DNA of 64,000 bases from Enhydrobacter sp. (GTDB lineage Bacteria > Pseudomonadota > Alphaproteobacteria > Reyranellales > Reyranellaceae). Below, piece after piece: positions 31,750 through 41,189 of this stretch; the first letter of the stretch is position 1; every line of letters begins with the position of its first letter. A program made the translations under genes and the position numbers. The stretch is taken from NCBI RefSeq assembly GCF_030246845.1, contig NZ_CP126889.1:2909001-2973000 (forward strand), in the 5' to 3' direction. The notes beneath the pieces are model-generated. The model was not told where the DNA came from and did not search any database. It saw only the letters and a list, made by a program, of their open reading frames with translations.

Positions 31750-32781
31750 TCAGGAGGCCTGCCGGCGGCGGCCCGTTCTCGCGGCCTTGGGCCTCGTGGC
31801 CGCGTCGTTCTCCAGCGCCCACATCTTCTCCAGGGCATAGAAGGCCCGCGGCTCGGGCCGGAAGATATGGACCACGACATCGCCGGCATCGACCAGCACC
31901 CAGTCGCCACCCTGCTTGCCCTCGACGGGAACGGGTCCCCGGCCCGCCTGCTTCAGCCGTTCGGCGAGATGATCGGCGATGGCCACGACCTGCCGGTTCG
32001 AGCGGCCCGAGGCGATCACCATGTAGTCGGCGAAGGACGACTTGCCCTTGAGATCGATGACGACGATGTCCTCGGCCTTGTCGTCCTCGAGGGAGCGCCG
32101 GACCAGTGCGAGCTGGGTGTCGGCGATATCGCTTCTGTCGGGAAGCGGACGGATCGGGTCGGAGATGGTCTTTCCTTTCGTTCTGGTCCGTTTCGGCCGG
32201 ACGGCGCGGATCGCCGTGGCCGAATGGCTGTCGAGGCGGCTCGGGATGAAGCACCAGGCGGGCGGCCGGCAATCCGCCAGCCGGCGGGCTTGGCCGGCAT
32301 CAAGCCGGTAACGCGCAAAGGTGCGGGGGGCTGCCGATTGCAGGGCGGCGTAGCCCCAGCCGGGCCGGGCGAAGGCAGCAATGGGAATGGCCCCGAACAG
32401 GTCGCGCCAGCCCTCCCAGTGCACGAGCTGCGGCAGGATGTCGGCGCCCATCAGCCACACGAACCGCGCGCGCGGATAAAGGCGCTTCAAGGCCTGCACG
32501 GTGTCGAGCGTGTAGCGTGTGCCCAGCAGCAATTCCGGCGCCTCGACCCGGATGCGAGGGTGCCGGCCGAGCTGCCTGGCGCGGGCCAGGCGGCTTGCCA
32601 GCGGCTCCATGCCGTCGCCGCTCTTCAGCGGGTTTTGCGGCGAGACCAGCCACCAGATCTCGTCGAGGCCGAGCCGTTTCAGGGCTTCCAGGCTCACATG
32701 GCGATGGCCTTCGTGGGCGGGATTGAACGAACCGCCCAGAAGCCCGATGCGCCGCCGCGTATCGCGGGGCACGCCGGGCAT
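31750..32781 (-). CDS. nadD-rsfS: NadD-RsfS in one reading frame: nicotinate-nucleotide adenylyltransferase and ribosomal silencing factor
   Basis: One uninterrupted frame of 343 codons encodes both proteins. Residues 1-193 are NadD, with GLLGGSFNPAHEGH, the nucleotide-binding SPQNPLK, VWLMGADILPQ and the terminal SATAIR. Residues 206-343 are RsfS, with LEDDKAEDIVVIDLKGKSSF, DYMVIASGRSNRQV and GDWVLVDAGDVVVHIF. NadD makes deamido-NAD; RsfS binds uL14 and blocks subunit joining. They are normally two adjacent genes. Here no NadD stop exists, and no ATG, GTG or TTG occurs between the NadD end and the RsfS core. Codon 206 is ATC (32166-32164) with AAAGGAAAG upstream, so separate initiation at ATC is an alternative to a true fusion. 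NadD may start at GTG 32799. Confidence 0.88.
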   Translation of the reverse strand: MPGVPRDTRRRIGLLGGSFNPAHEGHRHVSLEALKRLGLDEIWWLVSPQNPLKSGDGMEPLASRLARARQLGRHPRIRVEAPELLLGTRYTLDTVQALKRLYPRARFVWLMGADILPQLVHWEGWRDLFGAIPIAAFARPGWGYAALQSAAPRTFARYRLDAGQARRLADCRPPAWCFIPSRLDSHSATAIRAVRPKRTRTKGKTISDPIRPLPDRSDIADTQLALVRRSLEDDKAEDIVVIDLKGKSSFADYMVIASGRSNRQVVAIADHLAERLKQAGRGPVPVEGKQGGDWVLVDAGDVVVHIFRPEPRAFYALEKMWALENDAATRPKAARTGRRRQAS

Positions 32782-32812
32782 GGGATGGCGCGCCTCGATC
32801 ACCAGGCGGTGC

Positions 32813-34093
32813 TCATGGGCGCAGGGTGCCCTTGCCGCGCACGACGTTCTTGTAGGTCGTGAGCTCGACCAGGCCGACAGGGCCGCGGGCATGCATGCGG
32901 TTGGTCGAGATGCCGATCTCCGCCCCCAGCCCGAACTCGCCGCCGTCGGCGAACTGGGTGCTGGCATTGTGCATCACGATGGCGCTGTCGACTTCCTTCA
33001 GGAAGCGGTCGGCGGTGGCCTGGTTGTCGGTGACGATCGCCTCGGTGTGCTGGCTGCCGTAGGTCGCGATGTGGCGGATCGCGCCCGCGACGCCGTCGAC
33101 CGTGGCGACGGAAATGATCGGCTCGAGATACTCGGTGCGCCAGTCCTTCTCCGTGGCGGGCAGCGCCTTCGCATCGCGCTTGCGGACCTCGGCATCGCCG
33201 CGCACCTCGCAGCCCAGCTCGTGCAGCCTGGCGAGCACGGGCCCGAGATGCGTGTCGAGCGCCGCGCGGTCGATCAGCAGCGTCTCGGCGGCGCCGCACA
33301 CGCTCACGCGCCGCATCTTGGCGTTGGCGACGAGATCGCGCGCCATGCCGGCATCGGCGTCGCGGTCGACATAGACATGGCAGATGCCGTCGTAGTGGCG
33401 CAGCACCGGCACGCGGCTTTCCTGCGTGACGCGATCGATCAGCGAGCGGCCGCCGCGCGGCACGATCAGATCGAGCCAGTCCATCGCCTTCAGGAGCTCG
33501 CCCACGGCGGCGCGGTCGGTCGTCGGCACGAGCTGCACGCAGTCCTCGGGCAGGCCTGCCGTCTCGAGCGCCCGCCGCAGGAGCTCGACGATCGAGCGCG
33601 AGGAATGGAAGCTGTCGGAGCCGCCGCGCAGCACGACCACGTTGCCCGACTTGATGCAGAGCGCGCCGGCGTCGGCGGTGACATTGGGCCGGGCCTCGTA
33701 GATCACGCCGATCACGCCGATCGGCACGCGCACGCGGCTGATCGCGAGGCCGTTCGGCCGCTGCCAGCGCTCGATCTCGGCGCCGACCGGATCGGGCAGC
33801 GCGACGATATCGTCGAGGCCCTTGGCCATGCCCTCGATGCGCGCCTCGTTCAGCAGCAGGCGATCCTGCAGGGCGCTCCTCATGCCGGCCGCCCTCGCGG
33901 CCTCGATGTCGCGCGCATTGGCGGCGAGAATCGCCGCCTTCTCGGCGCGGATCAGCCGCGCCGCCTCGACGAGGGCGCGATTCTTGGCCTCGGTCGCGGC
34001 ATTGCGCAACGCGGCCGCCGCCGCCTTCGCGCGCCGGCCGAGGGCCGCCACGATCGTGACAACGTCTTCTACAGGCTTCGTCTCGACGTTCAT
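32813..34093 (-). CDS. proA: Glutamate-5-semialdehyde dehydrogenase
   Basis: The second enzyme of proline synthesis, reducing gamma-glutamyl phosphate with NADPH. From ATG 34093, preceded by a GGGGCGG site, it is 426 aa; ATG 34114, overlapping the proB stop as ATGA, would add 7 residues. [17 protein letters not shown] and [18 protein letters not shown] are the family marks and the catalytic Cys is in [14 protein letters not shown]. Directly downstream of proB, as expected for the proline pathway pair. Confidence 0.96.
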   Translation of the reverse strand: MNVETKPVEDVVTIVAALGRRAKAAAAALRNAATEAKNRALVEAARLIRAEKAAILAANARDIEAARAAGMRSALQDRLLLNEARIEGMAKGLDDIVALPDPVGAEIERWQRPNGLAISRVRVPIGVIGVIYEARPNVTADAGALCIKSGNVVVLRGGSDSFHSSRSIVELLRRALETAGLPEDCVQLVPTTDRAAVGELLKAMDWLDLIVPRGGRSLIDRVTQESRVPVLRHYDGICHVYVDRDADAGMARDLVANAKMRRVSVCGAAETLLIDRAALDTHLGPVLARLHELGCEVRGDAEVRKRDAKALPATEKDWRTEYLEPIISVATVDGVAGAIRHIATYGSQHTEAIVTDNQATADRFLKEVDSAIVMHNASTQFADGGEFGLGAEIGISTNRMHARGPVGLVELTTYKNVVRGKGTLRP

Positions 34094-34110
34094 CGCCGCC
34101 CCAGTATAGC

Positions 34111-36311
<2,201 letters not shown>

Positions 36312-36593
36312 CTATTCGGCGGCCATCTTGGCCGGAGCCGGGGCCGGGAGCACGTTCACCTCGACCTTGCCGCCGCTGCGGCGGCGGAAGCTCACGACGC
36401 CGTCGGCGGTGGCGAACAGCGTGTGGTCGCGGCCGACGCCCACGTTCTCGCCGGCGTCCATCCTGGTGCCGCGCTGGCGGACGAGGATGTTGCCGGCCAG
36501 CACCTTCTGGCCGCCGAAGCGCTTCACGCCGAGCCGCCGACCGTCCGAATCGCGGCCGTTGCGCGAGGAGCCGCCTGCTTTCTTGTGTGCCAT
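36312..36593 (-). CDS. rpmA: 50S ribosomal protein L27
   Basis: Ribosomal protein bL27, 93 aa, beginning [20 protein letters not shown] with the conserved N-terminal tail that reaches the peptidyl-transferase centre. [13 protein letters not shown] and [10 protein letters not shown] are diagnostic. The Ala/Pro tail ([10 protein letters not shown]) is slightly longer than in E. coli. It follows rplU by 25 bases. Confidence 0.97.
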   Translation of the reverse strand: MAHKKAGGSSRNGRDSDGRRLGVKRFGGQKVLAGNILVRQRGTRMDAGENVGVGRDHTLFATADGVVSFRRRSGGKVEVNVLPAPAPAKMAAE

Positions 36594-36618
36594 CTTGCTA
36601 CTCCGGTCGCTCTCTGGG

Positions 36619-36918
36619 TCAGGCGACGATCTGTTCGATCTTGACCACCGTCAGATCCTGGCGGTGGCCGTTCTTGCGCCGCGAGTTCTGGCGGCGGCGC
36701 TTCTTGAAGACGATCAGGTGCGGCCCGCGCGCCTGCTTGACGATCGAGCCCACGACCTTGGCGCCGGCAACGGTCGGCGTGCCGACCTTCTCGCCCACCA
36801 TCAGGACGTCGGTGAACTCGACCTTGGCGCCGGCCTCGCCCGCGATCCGCTCCACGGTGAGCGTGTCGTCGGCGGCGACCGTGTATTGCTTTCCACCCGT
36901 GCGGATAACGGCGATCAT
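36619..36918 (-). CDS. rplU: 50S ribosomal protein L21
   Basis: Ribosomal protein bL21, 99 aa. [20 protein letters not shown] at the N-terminus and [20 protein letters not shown] near the C-terminus are typical. It is the first gene of the rplU-rpmA transcript, with a good sigma-70 promoter about 125 bases upstream. Confidence 0.97.
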   Translation of the reverse strand: MIAVIRTGGKQYTVAADDTLTVERIAGEAGAKVEFTDVLMVGEKVGTPTVAGAKVVGSIVKQARGPHLIVFKKRRRQNSRRKNGHRQDLTVVKIEQIVA

Positions 36919-37049
36919 GGGACACCCGGTTGAGGCCCGCCGCTCGGACAGGAACCACCACCCCTAGGGGATCTGGCGGCCACGAACCCAAGATGCCGGC
37001 GAGCACGAAAGAGCGCGGCGGGCCCGTACGACCCGCCGAAGAGGCGCGG

Positions 37050-37077
37050 AATATACGCAAGCCGGACCCCAAGTCAA
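37050..37077 (-). promoter_or_regulatory. Sigma-70 promoter for rplU-rpmA
   Basis: On the minus strand TTGACT (37077-37072) and TATATT (37055-37050) are separated by 16 bases. This is the best consensus-like promoter in the window and points at rplU, leaving a leader of about 125 bases. Confidence 0.7.
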
Positions 37078-37116
37078 CGCCGGAAAGCCTTTGTTTTCCA
37101 ACGCCCAGCAGCCTTG

Positions 37117-37145
37117 TTGCCGGGCCCAGCAACGCCCCCTATAAG
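37117..37145 (+). promoter_or_regulatory. Probable tRNA-Ser promoter
   Basis: TTGCCG (37117-37122) and TATAAG (37140-37145) are separated by 17 bases and end 9 bases before the mature tRNA-Ser. The spacing and position fit a sigma-70 promoter for a stable RNA. Confidence 0.6.
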
Positions 37146-37154
37146 CGGGCCGCG

Positions 37155-37244
<90 letters not shown>

Positions 37245-37288
37245 ACCAGTCTGTTGTCCGACCCGGAGACATGGGTAACGGAGTGTAC

Positions 37289-37396
37289 CTAAGACATGGG
37301 TAACACCCTCGGGCCGGACGGGTGCATGAAGTAGTGCATGAAGCTGACGGTCCAAATACCGTCGTCGACTTCCTTGATGCTCGCTTGGAATAGTCC
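37289..37396 (-). pseudogene. C-terminal remnant of an IS481-like transposase
   Basis: The minus-strand frame ends with FQASIKEVDDGIWTVSFMHY and then PSGPRVLPMS before the stop. This matches the characteristic tail of IS481-type transposases (KEV-DDGIW-VSFM-YDLGY ... NPF-GP-VLPMS) with an internal deletion between the two parts. Just past the stop, GACATGGGTAAC occurs twice (37268 and 37293). The rest of the transposase is missing, so the element is dead. The match is from memory of the family. Confidence 0.6.
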
Positions 37397-37740
37397 ACAC
37401 GGCGGCGTTGAGGTCGATTTCACCCCAACTCGCGATCGCATCAATTGATGCCGAAAGGCACGGGGCGTCGAACAGCCCTGCGCTACCGCGGCCGCTGCAA
37501 CAGAAGCCAAACGCCCCGGGCGCCGAGGCCGAGCGCTATGAGCATTAGGACAATGCAAACGGTGAGTAGCATCGAGCAGAACCCTCGTCGCCACCCTATC
37601 GGCCTTCCGCCCGATGATCGCATTGTTCAGTGTTTCAATTGCATCGCGCCTTGTTTAACCGAGAAAGCCGATTGCTTGGTTCTGTTCCGTGGATGGCCGA
37701 CGACCGCTCCCGCCCAGCAGTAGATCGTCGGCTCCGTCTC
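37397..37740. other. Non-coding or decayed stretch
   Basis: No frame here has a convincing protein, ribosome site or codon pattern on either strand. The local base composition is less GC-rich than the flanking core genes, with runs such as TTTCAATTGCATCGCG. Together with the transposase tail before it and the broken cupin after it, this looks like the residue of transferred DNA. Confidence 0.5.
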
Positions 37741-37996
37741 GCATCCACGACGAACACCGCTGGTGGCCTGGCGGGTTCTGTCTCGCTGGCATTGGCGCTG
37801 ACAGTGCGACGGTCGCCGGCATCTCGGAGAAGTTCTGTCCGGCCTTGTTGATTGTCACCGATCCGTCATTGACCTGCCTGCGGATCGCCTCTTCGAGAAC
37901 GGTCGCGTAGATGAAGGCGGACTTGGCATGCGTGTGGCCCGGCGAGTGGCCGGCCGGGGCCATATTCGACGCGCATGCGCTTGATGCTCTCGCCGG
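37741..37996 (-). pseudogene. Frameshifted cupin-domain gene
   Basis: Three consecutive frames on the minus strand together read like one cupin protein. GESIKRMRVEYGPG lies in one frame. HSPGHTHAKSAFIYATVLEE, continuing to VNDG and KAGQNFSEMP, lies in the next, and GDRRTVSANASETEPARP with AVFVVDA lies in a third. The PGHTHAKSAFIY stretch holds the metal-binding His pair of cupins. At least two frameshifts make it non-functional. The N-terminal portion is not identifiable. Confidence 0.6.
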
Positions 37997-38027
37997 ACGG
38001 GAGAGCCGGCGCGTCCGAAGTCCGGCG

Positions 38028-38270
38028 CTACAAGCTCGCGGCGGCCGGATGATGATAGCCGCGCAACGGCGTGCGCATCGGCGAGCGTCGCGCCCTCGAA
38101 GGCCGCCGGCCGTACCAGACCGTGACCGTCACTTTTCGGCTTGCTCTCTCGCCTATCGTCCTGGTGATGCTGCAGTGCAGGTCGAATCCCGATTCCTGCT
38201 CCGCCAGCCAGTGATACGCCATTGCTTCGACGGCCGCGCTTGTTCTGCCACTGAAGACTTTGCGATTCAT
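38028..38270 (-). CDS. Possible small hypothetical protein
   Basis: An 80-aa frame from ATG 38270 with GTTGGGGGATCAG before it as a possible ribosome site. The sequence starts MNRKVFSGRTSAAVEAMAYH and contains FDLHCSITRTIGERASRKVT, reading like a small alpha/beta protein. The Arg-rich second half is less convincing. It lies inside the decayed tRNA-Ser flank, so it may be a truncated gene. No family recognised. Confidence 0.35.
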   Translation of the reverse strand: MNRKVFSGRTSAAVEAMAYHWLAEQESGFDLHCSITRTIGERASRKVTVTVWYGRRPSRARRSPMRTPLRGYHHPAAASL

Positions 38271-38458
38271 CTGATCCCCCAACACACCTTTCCCGAGCCG
38301 ACGTTTGCTCCTCGGAGGGAACGGCCGTCAAGGAAACCACGCGGCATATAAACAAATGAAACACTTTGGAGAGGGGTTCCGGACTGTCGATCCCGTCGGG
38401 AGCCAATCCCCGGCGCGCGCGTTATTGGACCGAACGCACGCCCTGGAGGACCCTGCCC

Positions 38459-38767
38459 ATGTTCAGACGGAAGGCGATAGCTCTGCCGCCGGAATTCGAC
38501 GCCGCGGTCGATTTGTGGCGGGACGCCGATCACGACGTGCATGCCGCCCTGGCTCGTTTCCGGACGGCGCCCAACCCCGTGAACCGGCTCGCCGTGATCA
38601 TGGCCTGGTCGACGCTCAAGGTGACGCTCGGAGCGCTGGCGAGCTGGGCCACCGACGATCAGCGGGCGATCGACGCGTCCACATGGGCGTATGCGAGATC
38701 GGAGGCGCTTCAGGAGGAGATACGGCAGGCAAGCCTGATCGAAGGCCGCCCGATCGTCCTCGATTGA
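38459..38767 (+). CDS. Hypothetical protein
   Basis: A 102-aa cytoplasmic protein of unknown function. ATG 38459 is preceded by CTGGAGGACCCTGCCC, a ribosome site at slightly long distance. The predicted protein is mostly helical: PPEFDAAVDLWRDADHDVHA and VIMAWSTLKVTLGALASWAT. It has no signal peptide. It is the first intact gene after the decayed region and is convergent with the small lipoprotein gene. Confidence 0.55.
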   Translation: MFRRKAIALPPEFDAAVDLWRDADHDVHAALARFRTAPNPVNRLAVIMAWSTLKVTLGALASWATDDQRAIDASTWAYARSEALQEEIRQASLIEGRPIVLD

Positions 38768-38817
38768 GGGATCGGCGCCGCGTCGGCACGGCGGAGCTTC
38801 GGCCTCGCCAGCTGGCG

Positions 38818-39000
38818 TCAGTACCTGGTCACGGGCCTGTCGACGTAGCTCCCGTCCGGATAGACGGTGCGCTGGACGACCGGCGCAGGAGCCGGATCGG
38901 GAGCCGGCACCGTCCGTTCGGTCCTGGAGTAGGAGACGCAGCCGGGGCCGAGCGTCCCGACGGCCAGCACGAGCGCCAACGACAGGATCATCGGCTTCAT
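38818..39000 (-). CDS. Small lipoprotein
   Basis: A 60-aa lipoprotein. The signal peptide MKPMILSLALVLAVGTLGPG is followed by the lipidated Cys21 (lipobox LGPGC). The mature part is only 40 residues, Pro-rich (PAPDPAPAPV) and ends YPDGSYVDRPVTRY. GGGAGAG lies just before the ATG. It follows the kinase-like gene by 99 bases on the same strand and may belong to the same envelope cassette. Function unknown. Confidence 0.7.
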   Translation of the reverse strand: MKPMILSLALVLAVGTLGPGCVSYSRTERTVPAPDPAPAPVVQRTVYPDGSYVDRPVTRY

Positions 39001-39099
39001 TTCAACTCTCCCGTTGTGCGCCGAAGCAACGGGGAGCCGCCCTTCAGGTTCCGGACAAAAGGAGGACGCCGGGTGCTCGGCCTCAGGCCGATCTTCGGC

Positions 39100-41025
39100 C
39101 TAGCGCCGCGCCTGGTCCTTTGCCGGTCCGGCGCCGGCCTGCTGGCGAAGGGCGGTAAGCTCGACACCCGTCAGGTAGCCTGTCGTCGCCAGGCCCTGGG
39201 TCTTCTGCCAGGCCGTGATCATTCTCCGGGTGATCGGGCCAAAATAGCCCGTCGAGGGAACTTCATGGCCGAGCGCCGTCAGGGCTGCCTGCACCTCTTT
39301 GCGATCCTGGTCCGACAAGGACAGCGCCGCCTCGGCGCGCGGCGCCTCGAGTTTCTTCTCCTCCATCGCGAACAGAGCGGCGAGCTGGGATCGATCGAGG
39401 AAGCCCGTTTCCGGCAGGCCCTGGCTCTTCTGCCAGAGGGTGATCATCGAACGGGTGATCGGACCGAAATAACCCGTGGTGGGAACTTCATGGCCGAGCG
39501 CCGTCAGGGCCGCTTGCACCCGCACGCGCTCCTGCTCGGACAGGCTCAACGCGGCTTCCGTCGCTGGCCCACTTGCAATCGGCGGTACCGTCGAAGCTTC
39601 CGGTCGGCGAGGCGTCTCCGCGGCCGCCTCGTCGCGGGTTGTTTCCTGTGCCGCGGCGCGCCCCACGGCTTCGGCCATCCGGCGAGCCGCTTCCGTCACC
39701 GGGGATTCCGGATCTGGGCTCTCCTGCTCGGGGCGCATCTGCGGCGTCCTCTCGTCCGCCTCGCCGCGCGCCGCCATGGCGTTGACCAGCGTCTCGGTGG
39801 TCGCCGTCCGCTCGGTGTCCTTGAACAGCGGCTTGTCGTCGGCCCTCGATGCCGTCGTCTCGACGACAGCATCTTGCGCAACCGCCAGATGGGACAGCGC
39901 GTCGTTCAGCGGCCTCTGCAGCGGCAGCTCGACCGCGGCCGAGCGCTGTGCCACGTCGATCGCGCCGATGGAGGCCATCGGCCTGAAGCTACCCTCGGAC
40001 ACGACAAGCGCGCCGACGATCGCCGCCACGGGCCAGGTCCAGAGCCCGGGGTGCATTGTGGTGGCCTGTCTTGCGACGGCCAGGTGATGCAGCGCGAAGC
40101 TCGCCGGTCCGTCGCTCGTCCTGAGCGGCGGCAGAGTCCCGCGCCAGGCCGCGATTGATTGCGGCCGGTCGCCGGGACGCACCCTCAGACCGGCATCGAC
40201 GCCGTTCAGCAGGTCCCAGGCGAAGCCCGTCGGCAGCGATCTGGCCAACGGCTGATAGGCATCGTCGCGCACGCGGTCGGAGGCGATCGGCGGCGGCGCG
40301 CCGGTGATCGCGTGATGGAGCGTCGCCGACAGGCCGTAGATATCAGTCCAGGGGCCCTGTTTGGCCGCGGTGAACTGCTCGGGTGCGGCGTAGTCCGGCG
40401 TGAAGGCGGCGGCCATCGCAGGCGTGCGGCCGGTCGTCGGCACGCGCGAGCAGAAGCCGATCAATGTCGGATTGCCCCAGGAGTCGAGGATGATACTGGC
40501 CGGCTTGATGTCATGGTGCAGCAAGCCCGCCGCATGCACCTTCTCCAATCCGGCGAGCAGGGCAGAAAGCACGCGCTCGACAATGCGGGGCGGCAGATGC
40601 TTCTCGTGCCACAGCCGCTGGCGAAGCGTTTCGCCTTTCGCCAGCTCCATGACCAGGTAGGCCGTGCCGTTGGTCTCGAGCAGATCGTCGATGCGCACGA
40701 TGCCGCGTGTCTCGCCGAGCCTGGCGAGCGCACAGCCCTCGTCGACGAAGCGCTTGCGCTCCTGTACGAACAGCTCGGACAGCCCGGTCGAGCGCGGCAC
40801 GACGTTCGTGCTTCCTTGGCGCAGGGCAAGCGCCATCGGCAGGTATTCCTTGATGGCCACCTTGCAATCGAGGGTCGTGTCCTGCGCGAGGTAGGTGACG
40901 CTGAAGCCGCTCTGGCTGAGCACCGAGACGATCTCATAGTCGTACAGCCGCGTACCGGCCGACAGTACGCTGCGCACTTCCTCGCTGGGTCGCGTCCCTG
41001 GCGTGGTCTGCATTCCCGGCACCAT
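39100..41025 (-). CDS. Kinase-fold protein with degenerate catalytic motifs and two peptidoglycan-binding domains
   Basis: A 641-aa membrane protein related to alphaproteobacterial Ser/Thr kinases. In the kinase domain (about 28-300) the Lys of VAIK (59), the catalytic-loop Asp172 and the APE motif (214-216) are kept. The glycine loop is LSQSGFSV instead of LGQGGFG, the loop reads HHDIKPAS (Asn replaced by Ser177) and DFG has become GFC (190-192). It is therefore probably a pseudokinase. One membrane segment (LWTWPVAAIVGALVV, about 340-354) leads to a linker and two peptidoglycan_binding_1 repeats (493-552, 568-628), each with EVP-TGYFGPITR. It likely senses or anchors to the cell wall. ATG 41013 is an alternative start. 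Confidence 0.85.
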   Translation of the reverse strand: MVPGMQTTPGTRPSEEVRSVLSAGTRLYDYEIVSVLSQSGFSVTYLAQDTTLDCKVAIKEYLPMALALRQGSTNVVPRSTGLSELFVQERKRFVDEGCALARLGETRGIVRIDDLLETNGTAYLVMELAKGETLRQRLWHEKHLPPRIVERVLSALLAGLEKVHAAGLLHHDIKPASIILDSWGNPTLIGFCSRVPTTGRTPAMAAAFTPDYAAPEQFTAAKQGPWTDIYGLSATLHHAITGAPPPIASDRVRDDAYQPLARSLPTGFAWDLLNGVDAGLRVRPGDRPQSIAAWRGTLPPLRTSDGPASFALHHLAVARQATTMHPGLWTWPVAAIVGALVVSEGSFRPMASIGAIDVAQRSAAVELPLQRPLNDALSHLAVAQDAVVETTASRADDKPLFKDTERTATTETLVNAMAARGEADERTPQMRPEQESPDPESPVTEAARRMAEAVGRAAAQETTRDEAAAETPRRPEASTVPPIASGPATEAALSLSEQERVRVQAALTALGHEVPTTGYFGPITRSMITLWQKSQGLPETGFLDRSQLAALFAMEEKKLEAPRAEAALSLSDQDRKEVQAALTALGHEVPSTGYFGPITRRMITAWQKTQGLATTGYLTGVELTALRQQAGAGPAKDQARR

Positions 41026-41189
41026 GCCCCCCGGCCGGCTAGAATGTGCTCACGAAAAACAACCAAGAGTACGACGAGACGAGTTATGGTAGCCGGCGCC
41101 GCGGAGCCGAAACAGCGAGGAAAATTAGTCAGAGGTTCTGAAAGATTTCGCCCGGTCGTCCGACGGGCCGGACATTCGTTTCGAGCCCG

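Noticed and set aside
37445..37723. 92-codon plus-strand frame in the decayed region
   Set aside because: No ribosome site, no recognisable fold and atypical composition; taken as random.
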